Assembly: GCF_001020565.1 (NCBI RefSeq)
Contig: NZ_LDAS01000001.1
Location: 1,092,402-1,156,401 of the forward strand
DNA length: 64,000 nucleotides
Source of the DNA: Maribacter thermophilus
GTDB taxonomy: Bacteria > Bacteroidota > Bacteroidia > Flavobacteriales > Flavobacteriaceae
Direction: 5' to 3'
In this document: one piece after another, positions 45,631 to 54,890 of the stretch
How the letters are laid out: each line of letters begins with the position of its first letter
Position numbering within the stretch: position 1 is the stretch's first letter
Made by a program: the position numbers and the translations under genes
The notes under the pieces: model-generated
The model's input: only the letters and a program-made list of their open reading frames with translations
The model's database searches: none
What the model was told of the DNA's origin: nothing

Positions 45631-46845
45631 ATGAAAATCCGTACACTCATTATCCTAGTGATTTCTTTAGTAATTTTTACAAGTTGCTCATCAAGTAAAT
45701 ATGTGAATTATTTAAAAGAACACACCGAGGTTATTAAAATGAAAGACACACTCTGGTTCAATTCATTAGATACTAATTTTTATCAAAACAAACTTTTTTT
45801 ATTAGGCGAAGTGCACGAAGTTGAAACTTCGCCCAGAATTGATTTTGCACTATTTACCCAACTTAACGAAAAAATAAAAATAGACGTTTATTTGGCTGAA
45901 ATGGATATGGCCCAAGCCTATTACCTGCAAGAATATTTAAAAGGCTCAAATAATCTTGAGCTCCAAAATATATTAAAAAAATGGCCTGTTTTTATAGGTA
46001 CTGTTTCTAAGCAATACAGAAATAAATGGGAAAAAATGAGAGCATATTATAAGCTACTTCCTGAAAATTCGAAATTTCAACTTGTTGGTATCGATAGAAT
46101 TGCGGACTTTGATCTAGTCAGAAAACTGTTGAAAGAAAAACTACCTGAAAAATATCATAAAGAGATTCAGTGCGAAAACGACTCCTTAATTTCATGGTCC
46201 ATAAGCAACCTCACTAATATTATACAAAAAGAAGAATCAAAATTAAGCAAGAACACAATTGATTTGCTGACAAATATCGAGTTCAACCTTTCTAATTACG
46301 CACAAACCAGAAGCAGAGACAAATTCATGTACCAAAACTTTAAAAGGATGCATGAACAGAATCAATGGAAAAATAAGAACATCTATGGAGGATTAGGGTT
46401 TTCACATACGCTACAGGCTTACAACTACACTTTTGCGGGACGTATAAAGAAAGACACAACCTTACGCTATAAAGATAGAATGGTGAGTCTAAACAGCTTG
46501 TATGTCGATTCTAAATTAACTGTAGACAGCAGGGCATTACCTAAGTTTATGCAAGATAAAGGGAAAGAATTTACAAGATTAAACTACTCACAAGACAATA
46601 GATTATTTATGTATATACAAGGCATAGCCGATTATAAAAGGGTAACAGACCCCAAGACCATAAGTTTGATCAAGTTAGATGCCCAAGGTTCTCCATATTT
46701 AAATTCGACCAGAGGAACTAAAGTAAAAAAACTGATAACCGTTTGGGATGCTTATGACATTTTAGAAGGTACATCTACCACAGACTATGCACAATACATA
46801 TTTTTTGTTCGAAATTCGGATTGGATTCAACCGGACGAAAAGTAA
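45631..46845 (+). CDS. Lipoprotein of the EreA/ChaN/TIKI-like fold
   Basis: From the ATG at 45631 the product is 404 residues, starting with a lipoprotein signal (VIFTSCSSS). A longer frame opens at a TTG at 45592 but lacks signal features. The motif LLGEVHEVE near residue 57-65 is the GExH signature of the EreA/ChaN/TraB-TIKI superfamily, which includes erythromycin esterases, heme-binding ChaN and TIKI proteases; a second histidine lies in GGLGFSHTLQAYN near 257-269. Function within the superfamily is not clear. It is a surface or periplasmic lipoprotein. Confidence 0.72.
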   Translation: MKIRTLIILVISLVIFTSCSSSKYVNYLKEHTEVIKMKDTLWFNSLDTNFYQNKLFLLGEVHEVETSPRIDFALFTQLNEKIKIDVYLAEMDMAQAYYLQEYLKGSNNLELQNILKKWPVFIGTVSKQYRNKWEKMRAYYKLLPENSKFQLVGIDRIADFDLVRKLLKEKLPEKYHKEIQCENDSLISWSISNLTNIIQKEESKLSKNTIDLLTNIEFNLSNYAQTRSRDKFMYQNFKRMHEQNQWKNKNIYGGLGFSHTLQAYNYTFAGRIKKDTTLRYKDRMVSLNSLYVDSKLTVDSRALPKFMQDKGKEFTRLNYSQDNRLFMYIQGIADYKRVTDPKTISLIKLDAQGSPYLNSTRGTKVKKLITVWDAYDILEGTSTTDYAQYIFFVRNSDWIQPDEK

Positions 46846-46896
46846 CAGCCTGCAACATACTACACCCGTAAAAAACATTAAGACCGTGGGGTCTAT

Positions 46897-46934
46897 GCCC
46901 AAAGATTCAAAAATCAGATTCTTTGAGCTTTTTT
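46897..46934 (+). terminator. Intrinsic terminator between convergent genes
   Basis: GCCCAAAGA pairs with TCTTTGAGC (one mismatch) around a 14-base loop, followed by TTTTTT. It ends the EreA-like gene transcript and resembles the terminator at 50378-50415. Confidence 0.72.
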
Positions 46935-46941
46935 ATTAATA

Positions 46942-47943
46942 CTATTTTCTAAAAATATGATGCTGCGTAGCGGTAAAGAAATCTCTGAATACCAAGTTTA
47001 AACAATGGTTTTCACTAGCGGCACGGATGCCCAAACAGGGAAAAATTTCTATGATGACCTTTGAAAGTGAACGAACGGAATCTGTCGCCCTTTGGTGTAC
47101 CTCATTGATCCAAGCTTCGGGAACCTTATCTGCATTGGCCACCTGCTTCTGCATGCGCTCCGCAAAATCCATGGTCAATGCATCGGCATTTTCAATAGCT
47201 TTTTGAAGGTTTTCCAATTTTTCCCCTGAACCTATCAGCTCTTTGGCCTCTTCCAGAAAATGGTCTGCCATGCCAATATAATTTACCCAAAGGGTTAGAT
47301 CGGCAAACGGGCCAAAGGGTATTTTGAATATAGCGTGGGGCTGGTGCACTTCATGGTACACAAAGCTATACTTGGCATGCACCCATTTCGATAGCACCTC
47401 AAAAGAATCGGTGGCCGTTGCCTTTAACCCCATGGTATTCCAGTCCCTAATAATCCGCACATCTTCCCTTTTTATCACAAACGAGCGTATCAACGGAGAG
47501 CCGTCGGCTTGCAATAGGTCTTTTCCATTCTCTTGTATCTTGGCATTTAAGGTAAAGTGGGTCAAAAATGGAGCTCCTGTGGCGTACTTCCATGTTCCCG
47601 ACAGCACATAGCCTTCCCCTACCCTTTCCGCAGTACCAAAAACACCACCGCTTCCCCCAAAACAGACAGGCGTGCCTGTATCTTTAAAAATTTCATCGGC
47701 CACGGTTTTTGGTAAGTTTCCAATAAAAAAATTAGCCCCACTGCACAGGGTTACGGTCCACCCTAGGCTACCATCTATCTTGGCCAGTTCCCTCAATTTT
47801 CTTAGTCCGTCCGACAAAGACATCTCGAGCCCTCCGTAAGATTTGGGCACCCACAGATTCCATAAATTTTCTTGGGCAATACGCTCCAATACCTCGGGGG
47901 AGAATTCTGCCTGTCCGAAATTAAATTCGCTAAGCTTTTTCAT
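46942..47943 (-). CDS. Acyl-CoA dehydrogenase-like flavoprotein
   Basis: From the ATG at 47943 this is a 333-residue protein; ATGs at 47955 and 47967 lie further into pnuT. It has the acyl-CoA dehydrogenase pattern: N-terminal helices with LWVPKSYGGLEMSLSDGLRKL, the beta-domain GTAERVGEGYVLSGTWKYATGAP and DWNTMGLKATATDSFEV, then a helical domain. This subgroup includes flavin-dependent monooxygenases (HsaA/HpaB-like) as well as dehydrogenases. Its 5' end overlaps the pnuT stop by 14 bp, so both are expressed from the TPP-riboswitch-controlled message. A role in thiamine-related chemistry is inference. Confidence 0.85.
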   Translation of the reverse strand: MKKLSEFNFGQAEFSPEVLERIAQENLWNLWVPKSYGGLEMSLSDGLRKLRELAKIDGSLGWTVTLCSGANFFIGNLPKTVADEIFKDTGTPVCFGGSGGVFGTAERVGEGYVLSGTWKYATGAPFLTHFTLNAKIQENGKDLLQADGSPLIRSFVIKREDVRIIRDWNTMGLKATATDSFEVLSKWVHAKYSFVYHEVHQPHAIFKIPFGPFADLTLWVNYIGMADHFLEEAKELIGSGEKLENLQKAIENADALTMDFAERMQKQVANADKVPEAWINEVHQRATDSVRSLSKVIIEIFPCLGIRAASENHCLNLVFRDFFTATQHHIFRK

Positions 47944-48547
47944 AGATGCCACCATTTTCTTCCGCAATTATTTTTTTCCATTTCATATATCCCGAAATGG
48001 CCACCATGAACAAAAAGGTGGTCAATCCTGCATAAATGTACAAGCCTTTATAGACCAATAAGGGTATAGAGATAAAGTTGCTGATATTCAGATATACCCA
48101 GCATCCGATTTTTCTTTTTGCCATCAACCACATACCCGCCCATGCAAAGGAGCAGGCCAAAGCATCCCAATAAGGCACATCGGAGTCTGTATGCTCGCCA
48201 AGCCAATAGGCCATTATTACAAAACACCCCAGAACGATCCCAATGGCAATGCCCTGCTCTCTTTTATTAGAGTATGAAACAGGGGTTTCCCGTCCTTTTT
48301 TACCCAATTTCCAATACACCCATCCATAGATACTCATGACCAAATAGTAAAGATTGAGCAAGATGTCGGCATACAATTGAGACCGGTACATCACATAGAT
48401 GCCGATTAAAATGGCAATGATCCCAAAAAGGTAATTGTGCACATTGTTCTGCCGTGCCAAAAGTACTTGCGCCACACCAAAGGCGGTGCCGATCCATTGT
48501 AATACGATCAATGATAAAAAAAATTCCATTTGCATTTGGTTGTCCAT
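47930..48547 (-). CDS. pnuT: PnuC-family transporter, probable thiamine transporter PnuT
   Basis: A 205-residue inner-membrane protein with about seven hydrophobic segments and the PnuC-family pattern (LLLNLYYLVMSIYGWVYWK, KRKIGCWVYLNISNFISIPLLVYKGLY). PnuC carries nicotinamide riboside, but the gene lies directly behind a TPP riboswitch, which indicates the thiamine-carrying subgroup PnuT. The ATG at 48547 is preferred to the TTG at 48565. It overlaps the acyl-CoA dehydrogenase-like gene. Confidence 0.93.
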   Translation of the reverse strand: MDNQMQMEFFLSLIVLQWIGTAFGVAQVLLARQNNVHNYLFGIIAILIGIYVMYRSQLYADILLNLYYLVMSIYGWVYWKLGKKGRETPVSYSNKREQGIAIGIVLGCFVIMAYWLGEHTDSDVPYWDALACSFAWAGMWLMAKRKIGCWVYLNISNFISIPLLVYKGLYIYAGLTTFLFMVAISGYMKWKKIIAEENGGIYEKA

Positions 48548-48593
48548 AATGTTCTGGGGTACCAAAAATGGAATTTAGGGCGAATGCCCTACC

Positions 48594-48680
48594 AATTTCC
48601 CTACGCCAGCATTACCTGGATCAGGTGCGAAGTGGTCCACTTCCGGGTATAATCTCAGCCCTGTAAAAGGGCACCCCAAT
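48594..48680 (-). promoter_or_regulatory. TPP riboswitch (THI element)
   Basis: On the minus strand the conserved blocks GGGGTGCC, GGGCTGAGATTATACCC, ACCTGATCCAGGTAATGCTGG and GCGTAGGGAA appear in order and spacing of the TPP aptamer. A hairpin TAGGGC-GCCCTA (48577-48592) between the aptamer and the pnuT start may be the expression platform. It should lower pnuT and the downstream gene when thiamine pyrophosphate is high. Confidence 0.95.
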
Positions 48681-48922
48681 GTATGGCGTAAATATAGGAA
48701 ATAGTTGTTAATTTCATAGATTGTTTGGAGAACAACATAAGGTCAAATCAAAGATGGAACCTCTTTGATCCTTCCCCCTCTGATCATCCGCCTTTATACA
48801 AGCCCTTTGGTACCGTTACATGCACCAACTTTTAATTCTATTTACTATATTACCATAAAAACCGCTACTGGCACCTAACGGCGCCATCTCTAAAACGGGT
48901 TAGCACTCATAAATTTAAGATC

Positions 48923-49300
48923 ATGCCAGAGGTCACCGCAGAAAAAAACGAGAAAATCGCAAAAATGAACTTCGGGTCCATTTATCCACATTACCTGAAC
49001 AGAATAGAAAAACATGGTAGAACCAAAGAAGAACTAGACCAGGTTATTTTGTGGCTAACCGGTTACGATCAAGATACCTTGCAATCCTTTATTGCAGGTA
49101 GCGGAACATTTAAAGATTTTTTCGAGGGCGCCAGACTACATCAAAATGCACATATGATCAAGGGCGTGGTGTGCGGATATCGTATTGAAGAAATACCTGA
49201 GGAGTTTGCCTTGTATCGCGATTGCAGGCGAATGGAAAAACTAATCGATGAATTGGCAAAAGGCCGTAAAATGGAAAAAATTTTGCGGGTAGAAAAATAA
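48923..49300 (+). CDS. DUF2200 family protein
   Basis: A 125-residue cytoplasmic protein of DUF2200. Visible family core: KMNFGSIYPHYLNRIEKHGRTKEELDQVILWLTGY and GTFKDFFEGARLHQNAHMIKGVVCGYRIEEIP. No function is established for the family. It stands alone between the TPP-riboswitch operon and the thioredoxin-like gene; no signal peptide. Confidence 0.88.
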   Translation: MPEVTAEKNEKIAKMNFGSIYPHYLNRIEKHGRTKEELDQVILWLTGYDQDTLQSFIAGSGTFKDFFEGARLHQNAHMIKGVVCGYRIEEIPEEFALYRDCRRMEKLIDELAKGRKMEKILRVEK

Positions 49301-49521
49301 ATAAAAACAGGAACCTACAAAAACTAAACTATACCCTCATCTCAAAAGCTAAAAACACTTTATTCTGATCCTTAATTTATGGGGCCGCTGCACTCGGAAG
49401 ACAGGGCTCCATTGCTTTTCTAAAAAAACGGGAATAAATTCACTATTTTTAAATGGTGAAAACCTCCCTACTTGTAGCGGGGCATTACCTGAAATAATTC
49501 AAACCAATAACCAACAACCAA

Positions 49522-50304
49522 ATGAAAAAACAATTAACATTTCTTTCCTTTTTTTTAATCCTTACAAACATTGCGTTTAGTCAAATAGATGCTAATATAG
49601 TCGATTTAAAAAACAATAAAACAGTACGACTTGATGAAATATTCACTGCTTATAATCTAAATAAAGAACTACCTACTTTTGTTATAACTTGGAGTGGCAA
49701 TTGGTGTTACCCGTGTATAACATTAATAGATCGTTATAATAAATGTGATTTATCGAAGATGAATATTATTACGGTCAATGTTGATAATGAAAATAGTTTA
49801 GAAGATGTGCTTAAAGAGGGATATCATCTAAAATGGGACAAGTCTTTGAATTTTCATGCCAATATCGGACAAGGTAAAACAGGATTTGACAATGTATTTA
49901 ATGTTTCGTCTGCCCCACTAATACTTTCTTTAAAAAACGGGAATATATCAGAAGCATTCGTTAGTTACAATGTATTACCATATACCCTATTGAAAATAGG
50001 GCTCATAAAAGATGTGGAATTTATTTGGAACAGTACACTTGACTTAAATTCGCTAGCTTGGGATTATTATAAATACGTAGAAGACCCCAATGAACTAGAG
50101 GAGGCTAAAAAATGGGTTATTCGTTCGATTGAATTAGATAAAAACTATCATAATGTAGACACCTATGCCGCTTTATTGTTTAAAACCGGAAAATATACAG
50201 AAGCCCTAAAAAAAGCAAAGGAAGCTATCGAAATAGCCAAAGAAAATGATCAAGAATTTGATTCTACGACTAAATTAATAAATGAGATCATAGAAAGATT
50301 ATAA
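49522..50304 (+). CDS. Secreted thioredoxin-fold protein with C-terminal TPR repeats
   Basis: A 260-residue protein with a signal peptide (1-20, AFS-Q). The first half has a thioredoxin fold with redox motif CYPC (Cys62, Cys65) in WSGNWCYPC; the second half is helical with TPR-like repeats (SLAWDYYKYVEDPNELEEAKKWVIRSIELDKN, AALLFKTGKYTEALKKAKEAIEIAKE). The signal peptide places it in the periplasm or outside, where it could reduce or bind disulfide proteins. Its gene is unusually AT-rich and precedes the restriction island. Confidence 0.85.
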   Translation: MKKQLTFLSFFLILTNIAFSQIDANIVDLKNNKTVRLDEIFTAYNLNKELPTFVITWSGNWCYPCITLIDRYNKCDLSKMNIITVNVDNENSLEDVLKEGYHLKWDKSLNFHANIGQGKTGFDNVFNVSSAPLILSLKNGNISEAFVSYNVLPYTLLKIGLIKDVEFIWNSTLDLNSLAWDYYKYVEDPNELEEAKKWVIRSIELDKNYHNVDTYAALLFKTGKYTEALKKAKEAIEIAKENDQEFDSTTKLINEIIERL

Positions 50305-50377
50305 AGCCAGTTACCAACAATGCAACTTGGTTAAAAACAAACAGATTCTTCCTTGATCTAAGAGCATACTATTTTAG

Positions 50378-50415
50378 GCCCATTGATTCTGTAAAACAGA
50401 TTCTTTGGGCTTTTT
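50378..50415 (+). terminator. Intrinsic terminator after the thioredoxin-like gene
   Basis: GCCCATTGATTCTGT and ACAGATTCTTTGGGC form a stem with three mismatched positions, followed by TTTTT. Similar elements follow 46845, suggesting a repeated terminator family in this genome. Confidence 0.78.
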
Positions 50416-50700
50416 CTATAGTACGCTTTTCTGTAAAAAAATAGTACTTTAATTTATATATTGGGGTGCATTTGGGCAGCCAACCCAATGTTTTATAGAA
50501 GTATAAAAGATATATACGTACTATGATGGTACGTTTACAGAGTTGTTGTAAGTAATGCAAAAATCGAGCGAAAATTGAACATTTGAACAAAAAAGCCAAC
50601 CGCACAAACAGCACATTTGTTTTTGCCAACGCTCGACATTCCGCTAGCCGAAAAAAATGTAAATTGACAATCAAAAAAGAATTAAAAATTAAACTAGTAA
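50416..50700. other. Leader region of the restriction island
   Basis: About 285 bp of AT-rich DNA before hsdR, without a gene. The hsdR promoter should lie here; I do not see a clear TTG-N19-TAnnTTTG match. A 30-bp sequence at 50329-50358 (28/30 identical to 57504-57533) flanks the island on this side. Confidence 0.5.
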
Positions 50701-53514
50701 ATGACTGCTAATATTAACCAAAACCCTGAACAAATAGCTCGTGATAAAATAGACGAAATGCTACGAGAAGCTGGATGGTTAGTTCAGTCTAAAAAGAAAG
50801 TGGATTTATCTGCTGGAAAAGGAGTTGCTGTTCGTGAATATCAAACTGATGTTGGTCCTGCCGACTATGTGCTTTTCGTTGACCGAAAACCTGTCGGAAT
50901 TATAGAAGCGAAACGTGAAGACGAAGGACACAGGCTTACCGTTGTTGAGGAACAATCGAAAAGTTATGCAGAAGCAAAATTGAAATACTTAAATAACGAC
51001 CCTTTACCTTTCGTTTATGAAAGTACAGGAACTATTACAAGATTTACAGATTATCGAGACCCAAAACCAAGGGGCAGAAACGTTTTTAGTTTTCATAAAC
51101 CTGAAACCATTGCAGAATGGTTAAAAAAGGGGCAACCTCTTCGAGAAAGATTGTTATCAATTCCTGCACTTGATGAAACAGGATTACGTCCTGCTCAAAT
51201 TGTTGCGATTAATAATTTAGAACATTCTTTTAAAAAGAACAAACCAAAAGCCTTAATTCAAATGGCTACTGGTGCAGGTAAAACCTTTACAGCTGCTACA
51301 TTTATTTATCGTTTGTTAAAACACGCAGACGCAAAACGTATATTATTTTTGGTAGATACCAAAAACTTGGGAGAGCAAGCCGAACAAGAGTTTATGACTT
51401 TTCAACCCAATGACGATAACCGAAAATTCACAGAATTATATAACGTTCAGCGTTTAACATCAAGTTATATCGCTAACGATAGTCAAGTTTGTATTTCTAC
51501 TATTCAACGCCTCTACTCTATTTTAAAAGGAGAAGAATTAGACGAAAGTGCAGAATTGGAAAACCCTGAAGAAAATACCTGGCTCAAAAAACAAATGAGC
51601 AAAAAGAAAGCAGTTCCTGTGGAGTACACACCCAAAGTACCTATTGAACAGTTTGACTTTATCGTTATTGACGAATGCCATCGTTCTATATACAACCTTT
51701 GGAAACAAGTATTAGACTATTTTGATGCGTTTTTGATTGGTTTAACGGCAACACCTGATAAAAGAACCTTCGGTTTTTTCAATGAAAATGTAGTAAGCGA
51801 ATACACTTATGAGGAATCGGTAACGGATGGTGTAAATGTACCTTACGATGTGTACACTATCGAAACAGAAATATCTCAAAAAGGTGCCGTTGTAGAATCG
51901 GGTTGGTATATAGACAAAAGAGACAAGTTAACCCGAAAAAAACGTTGGGAGCAGCTAGATGAAGATGTGAATTACCAACGTAACGACCTCGATAAAAAGG
52001 TTGTCAACCCAAGTCAAATCCGAAATATTATTCGTGAGTATAAAAAAGCCTTAAAAACGACCATTTATCCTAATCGTGTGGATGAAAATGGCGATTACGA
52101 AGTGCCAAAAACCTTAGTATTTGCAAAAACCGACAGTCACGCTGATGATATTATAAAAATCATTCGAGAAGAATTTGACGAAGGCAACGACTTTTGTAAA
52201 AAAGTAACCTACAAAATAGACGAAGACCCAAAATCGGTTCTGAACCGTTTTAGAAATTCCTATTATCCACGAATTGCCGTTACCGTTGATATGATTGCAA
52301 CTGGAACAGACGTAAAACCTTTAGAAGTTTTATTGTTTATGCGAGATGTAAAAAGCATCAACTATTTTGAGCAAATGAAAGGGCGTGGAACACGAACAAT
52401 CAATAACGATTCTTTACAATTAGTTACCAAAACAGCTAAAAGCAAAACGCACTTTGTTATTGTAGATGCAGTGGGTGCCACCAAATCTAAAAAAACAGAT
52501 AGCCGACCTTTAGAACGTAAGCAATCTGTTCCAATGAAAGATTTATTGGGAGCTATTACAATGGGACACCAAGACGAAGATTTGTTTTTGTCTATAGCCA
52601 ACCGTTTAATTCGTTTAGAAAAACAAATTACCGATAAAGAAAAAGATAAATTATTGGAATTTTCTGGTGGCAAAAATCTAAAGCAGATAACTAAAGAACT
52701 GATTACCGCTTTTGACCAAGATGCTATTGATGAAAAAGCACAATTGGAAATAGATAAAATTCCTGTACAAGACCAAACACCTGCTTTAATTGAAGACGCT
52801 AAAAAGGAAGCACAAGAACAACTGATTTTAGAAGCGAGTAAAACCTTTAATGGCGAACTGAACGAGTATCTGGAAAACGTACGAAAACAACACGAACAAA
52901 TTATTGATAGCGTAAACATAGATACCGTTACAAAAAGCGAATGGGAAACCACTTCTGTAGATAAAGCCAAGGAAGTTGTAAAAGACTTTACCGAATATTT
53001 AGAAGCCAACAAAGACGAAATTAAGGCATTGAGCATTTTTTACAACCAACCATACAACCGTAGAAACATTACCTTTAAAATGATAAAAGACGTAATGGAA
53101 AAACTACAATTAGAAAAACCATTATTAGCACCTGATTACGTTTGGGATGCTTATGCAACTTTAGAAGACGTAAAAAGCAAACAACCAAAAGATGAATTAA
53201 CTGCCTTGGTATCCTTAATTAGAAGAGCGTGTGGAATAGATAGCGAATTAAAAGCCTACGATAAAACCATAGACCGTAATTTCCAGCAATGGATGTTAAA
53301 ACAAAACGCAGGACAACACAACCGCTTTACACCAGAGCAATTAGATTGGTTACGTATGATAAAAGACCACGTAGTGAGCAGTTACCATATAGAAATAGAC
53401 GATTTAGATTACACCCCTTTTGATGCCAAAGGCGGAAAAGGAAAAATGCACCAATTATTTGGCAACCAAATGAATGACATTATTAACGAACTCAATGAAG
53501 TATTAGCGGCATAA
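50701..53514 (+). CDS. hsdR: Type I restriction enzyme R subunit (EcoEI type)
   Basis: A 937-residue HsdR. The N-terminal nuclease motif is ADYVLFVDRKPVGIIEAKRE; the SF2 motor follows with Walker A ATGAGKT near 189-195, DECH near 324-327 and motif VI EQMKGRGTRTI. The C-terminus (about 780-937) is the EcoEI_R_C domain. It cuts DNA after ATP-driven translocation in complex with HsdM and HsdS. It overlaps hsdS by one base. Confidence 0.97.
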   Translation: MTANINQNPEQIARDKIDEMLREAGWLVQSKKKVDLSAGKGVAVREYQTDVGPADYVLFVDRKPVGIIEAKREDEGHRLTVVEEQSKSYAEAKLKYLNNDPLPFVYESTGTITRFTDYRDPKPRGRNVFSFHKPETIAEWLKKGQPLRERLLSIPALDETGLRPAQIVAINNLEHSFKKNKPKALIQMATGAGKTFTAATFIYRLLKHADAKRILFLVDTKNLGEQAEQEFMTFQPNDDNRKFTELYNVQRLTSSYIANDSQVCISTIQRLYSILKGEELDESAELENPEENTWLKKQMSKKKAVPVEYTPKVPIEQFDFIVIDECHRSIYNLWKQVLDYFDAFLIGLTATPDKRTFGFFNENVVSEYTYEESVTDGVNVPYDVYTIETEISQKGAVVESGWYIDKRDKLTRKKRWEQLDEDVNYQRNDLDKKVVNPSQIRNIIREYKKALKTTIYPNRVDENGDYEVPKTLVFAKTDSHADDIIKIIREEFDEGNDFCKKVTYKIDEDPKSVLNRFRNSYYPRIAVTVDMIATGTDVKPLEVLLFMRDVKSINYFEQMKGRGTRTINNDSLQLVTKTAKSKTHFVIVDAVGATKSKKTDSRPLERKQSVPMKDLLGAITMGHQDEDLFLSIANRLIRLEKQITDKEKDKLLEFSGGKNLKQITKELITAFDQDAIDEKAQLEIDKIPVQDQTPALIEDAKKEAQEQLILEASKTFNGELNEYLENVRKQHEQIIDSVNIDTVTKSEWETTSVDKAKEVVKDFTEYLEANKDEIKALSIFYNQPYNRRNITFKMIKDVMEKLQLEKPLLAPDYVWDAYATLEDVKSKQPKDELTALVSLIRRACGIDSELKAYDKTIDRNFQQWMLKQNAGQHNRFTPEQLDWLRMIKDHVVSSYHIEIDDLDYTPFDAKGGKGKMHQLFGNQMNDIINELNEVLAA

Positions 53515-54821
53515 TGAAAGAGGATTGGATAGAATGTACAGTTGAAAATGTTGCGCAAGTTTTAACAGGAGGTACACCTAGTAAAAAAAGACCAGAATTT
53601 TATTCTAAAGACGATTATCCGTTTTACAAACCAACCGATTTAAACGCTGGAATTAATGTAATTAAATCAAACGATTACTTATCTAGTTTAGGATTTGAGA
53701 ACTCAAGAAAAGCTATTAAAAATTCTATTCTGGTTACTTGTATTGGAGCTACAATTGGCAAAACTGGTTTAATTAAAAACGAAGGAGCTTTTAATCAACA
53801 AATAAATGCGTTATTTCCTAAAAAAGGAATTTCTAACATCTTTTTATATTATCAGATAATAGGTTCAGAATTTCAGCAACAAATAAAAGCAAATGCATCT
53901 TCAACAACTCTTCCGATATTAAATAAAAGTAAATTTTTAAAGCTAAAATTAAATATTCCACCACTAGTTGAACAAAAAGCCATTGTCAAAAAAATAGAAG
54001 AATTATTTAGCAGTTTAGATAGTGGAATTGCAGACCTTAAAAAAGCACAAGACCAACTCAAAATTTACCGACAAGCTGTTTTAAAAAAGGCTTTTGAGGG
54101 GGAATTGACAAAAGAGAAAGCTTCACCTGAATTAATCAAACTAGGTGATGTGATAGATAAACCTAGATACGGTACTTCAAAGAAATGTTCTTTAGAGGTT
54201 AAAGGAATACCAGTTTTGCGAATACCAAATATAGGTTCTGGAATAATTAACACAGATGAATTAAAATATGCTTCTTTTGAAGAAAAAGAAATTTCAACAT
54301 TAAAATTAAAAGAAGGTGATATTCTGACCATCAGGTCTAATGGAAGTGTTGACCTTGTTGGAAAATGTGCTTTAATTACAAAAAAGGATATCAATTACTT
54401 GTATGCTGGTTACTTAATTCGATTAAGACCAAATCACGAAAAAATTAATTCAAAATATCTTTTACATTGTTTGAGTTCACATAGTTTAAGAGTTCAAATT
54501 GAGTCCAAAGCAAAGTCTACTAGTGGTGTAAATAATATTAATTCAGGAGAATTGGCTAGTCTAGAAATCCCGCTTTTTACAATAAAAGAACAACACCAAA
54601 TCGTCAGCGAGATAGAAAGTCGTTTATCGGTTTGTGACACAGTAGAAAAAGATATTGCAGACAGTTTAGAAAAAGCCCAAGCATTACGTCAAAGCATTTT
54701 GAAGAAAGCTTTTGAGGGTAAATTGTTAAGTGAAGCAGAAATAGCCGATTGTAAACAACACCCAGATTATGAGCCGGCTAGTGTTTTGTTGGAGAGAATA
54801 AAAGAAGAGAAAAAGAAATAG
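53514..54821 (+). CDS. hsdS: Type I restriction enzyme specificity subunit
   Basis: A 435-residue HsdS with two target-recognition domains (about 1-145 and 205-355) each followed by a conserved helix. The repeat-like central and C-terminal segments QAVLKKAFEGELTKEKASPELIKL and QSILKKAFEGKLLSEAEIA mark the conserved regions that dock HsdM. This subunit sets the DNA sequence recognised by both methylase and nuclease. Its start overlaps the hsdR stop (TAATG). Confidence 0.95.
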   Translation: MKEDWIECTVENVAQVLTGGTPSKKRPEFYSKDDYPFYKPTDLNAGINVIKSNDYLSSLGFENSRKAIKNSILVTCIGATIGKTGLIKNEGAFNQQINALFPKKGISNIFLYYQIIGSEFQQQIKANASSTTLPILNKSKFLKLKLNIPPLVEQKAIVKKIEELFSSLDSGIADLKKAQDQLKIYRQAVLKKAFEGELTKEKASPELIKLGDVIDKPRYGTSKKCSLEVKGIPVLRIPNIGSGIINTDELKYASFEEKEISTLKLKEGDILTIRSNGSVDLVGKCALITKKDINYLYAGYLIRLRPNHEKINSKYLLHCLSSHSLRVQIESKAKSTSGVNNINSGELASLEIPLFTIKEQHQIVSEIESRLSVCDTVEKDIADSLEKAQALRQSILKKAFEGKLLSEAEIADCKQHPDYEPASVLLERIKEEKKK

Positions 54822-54890
54822 TCAATTAGGAATGGAGAATTATGAATAAATGAACTTGTGTAAAAATTGCAACAGTTCAAGAAATAATAA

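Noticed and set aside
52362..53036. 224-codon minus-strand frame inside hsdR
   Set aside because: Serine/phenylalanine-rich shadow of the lysine/glutamate-rich HsdR coding strand; hsdR is unambiguous.
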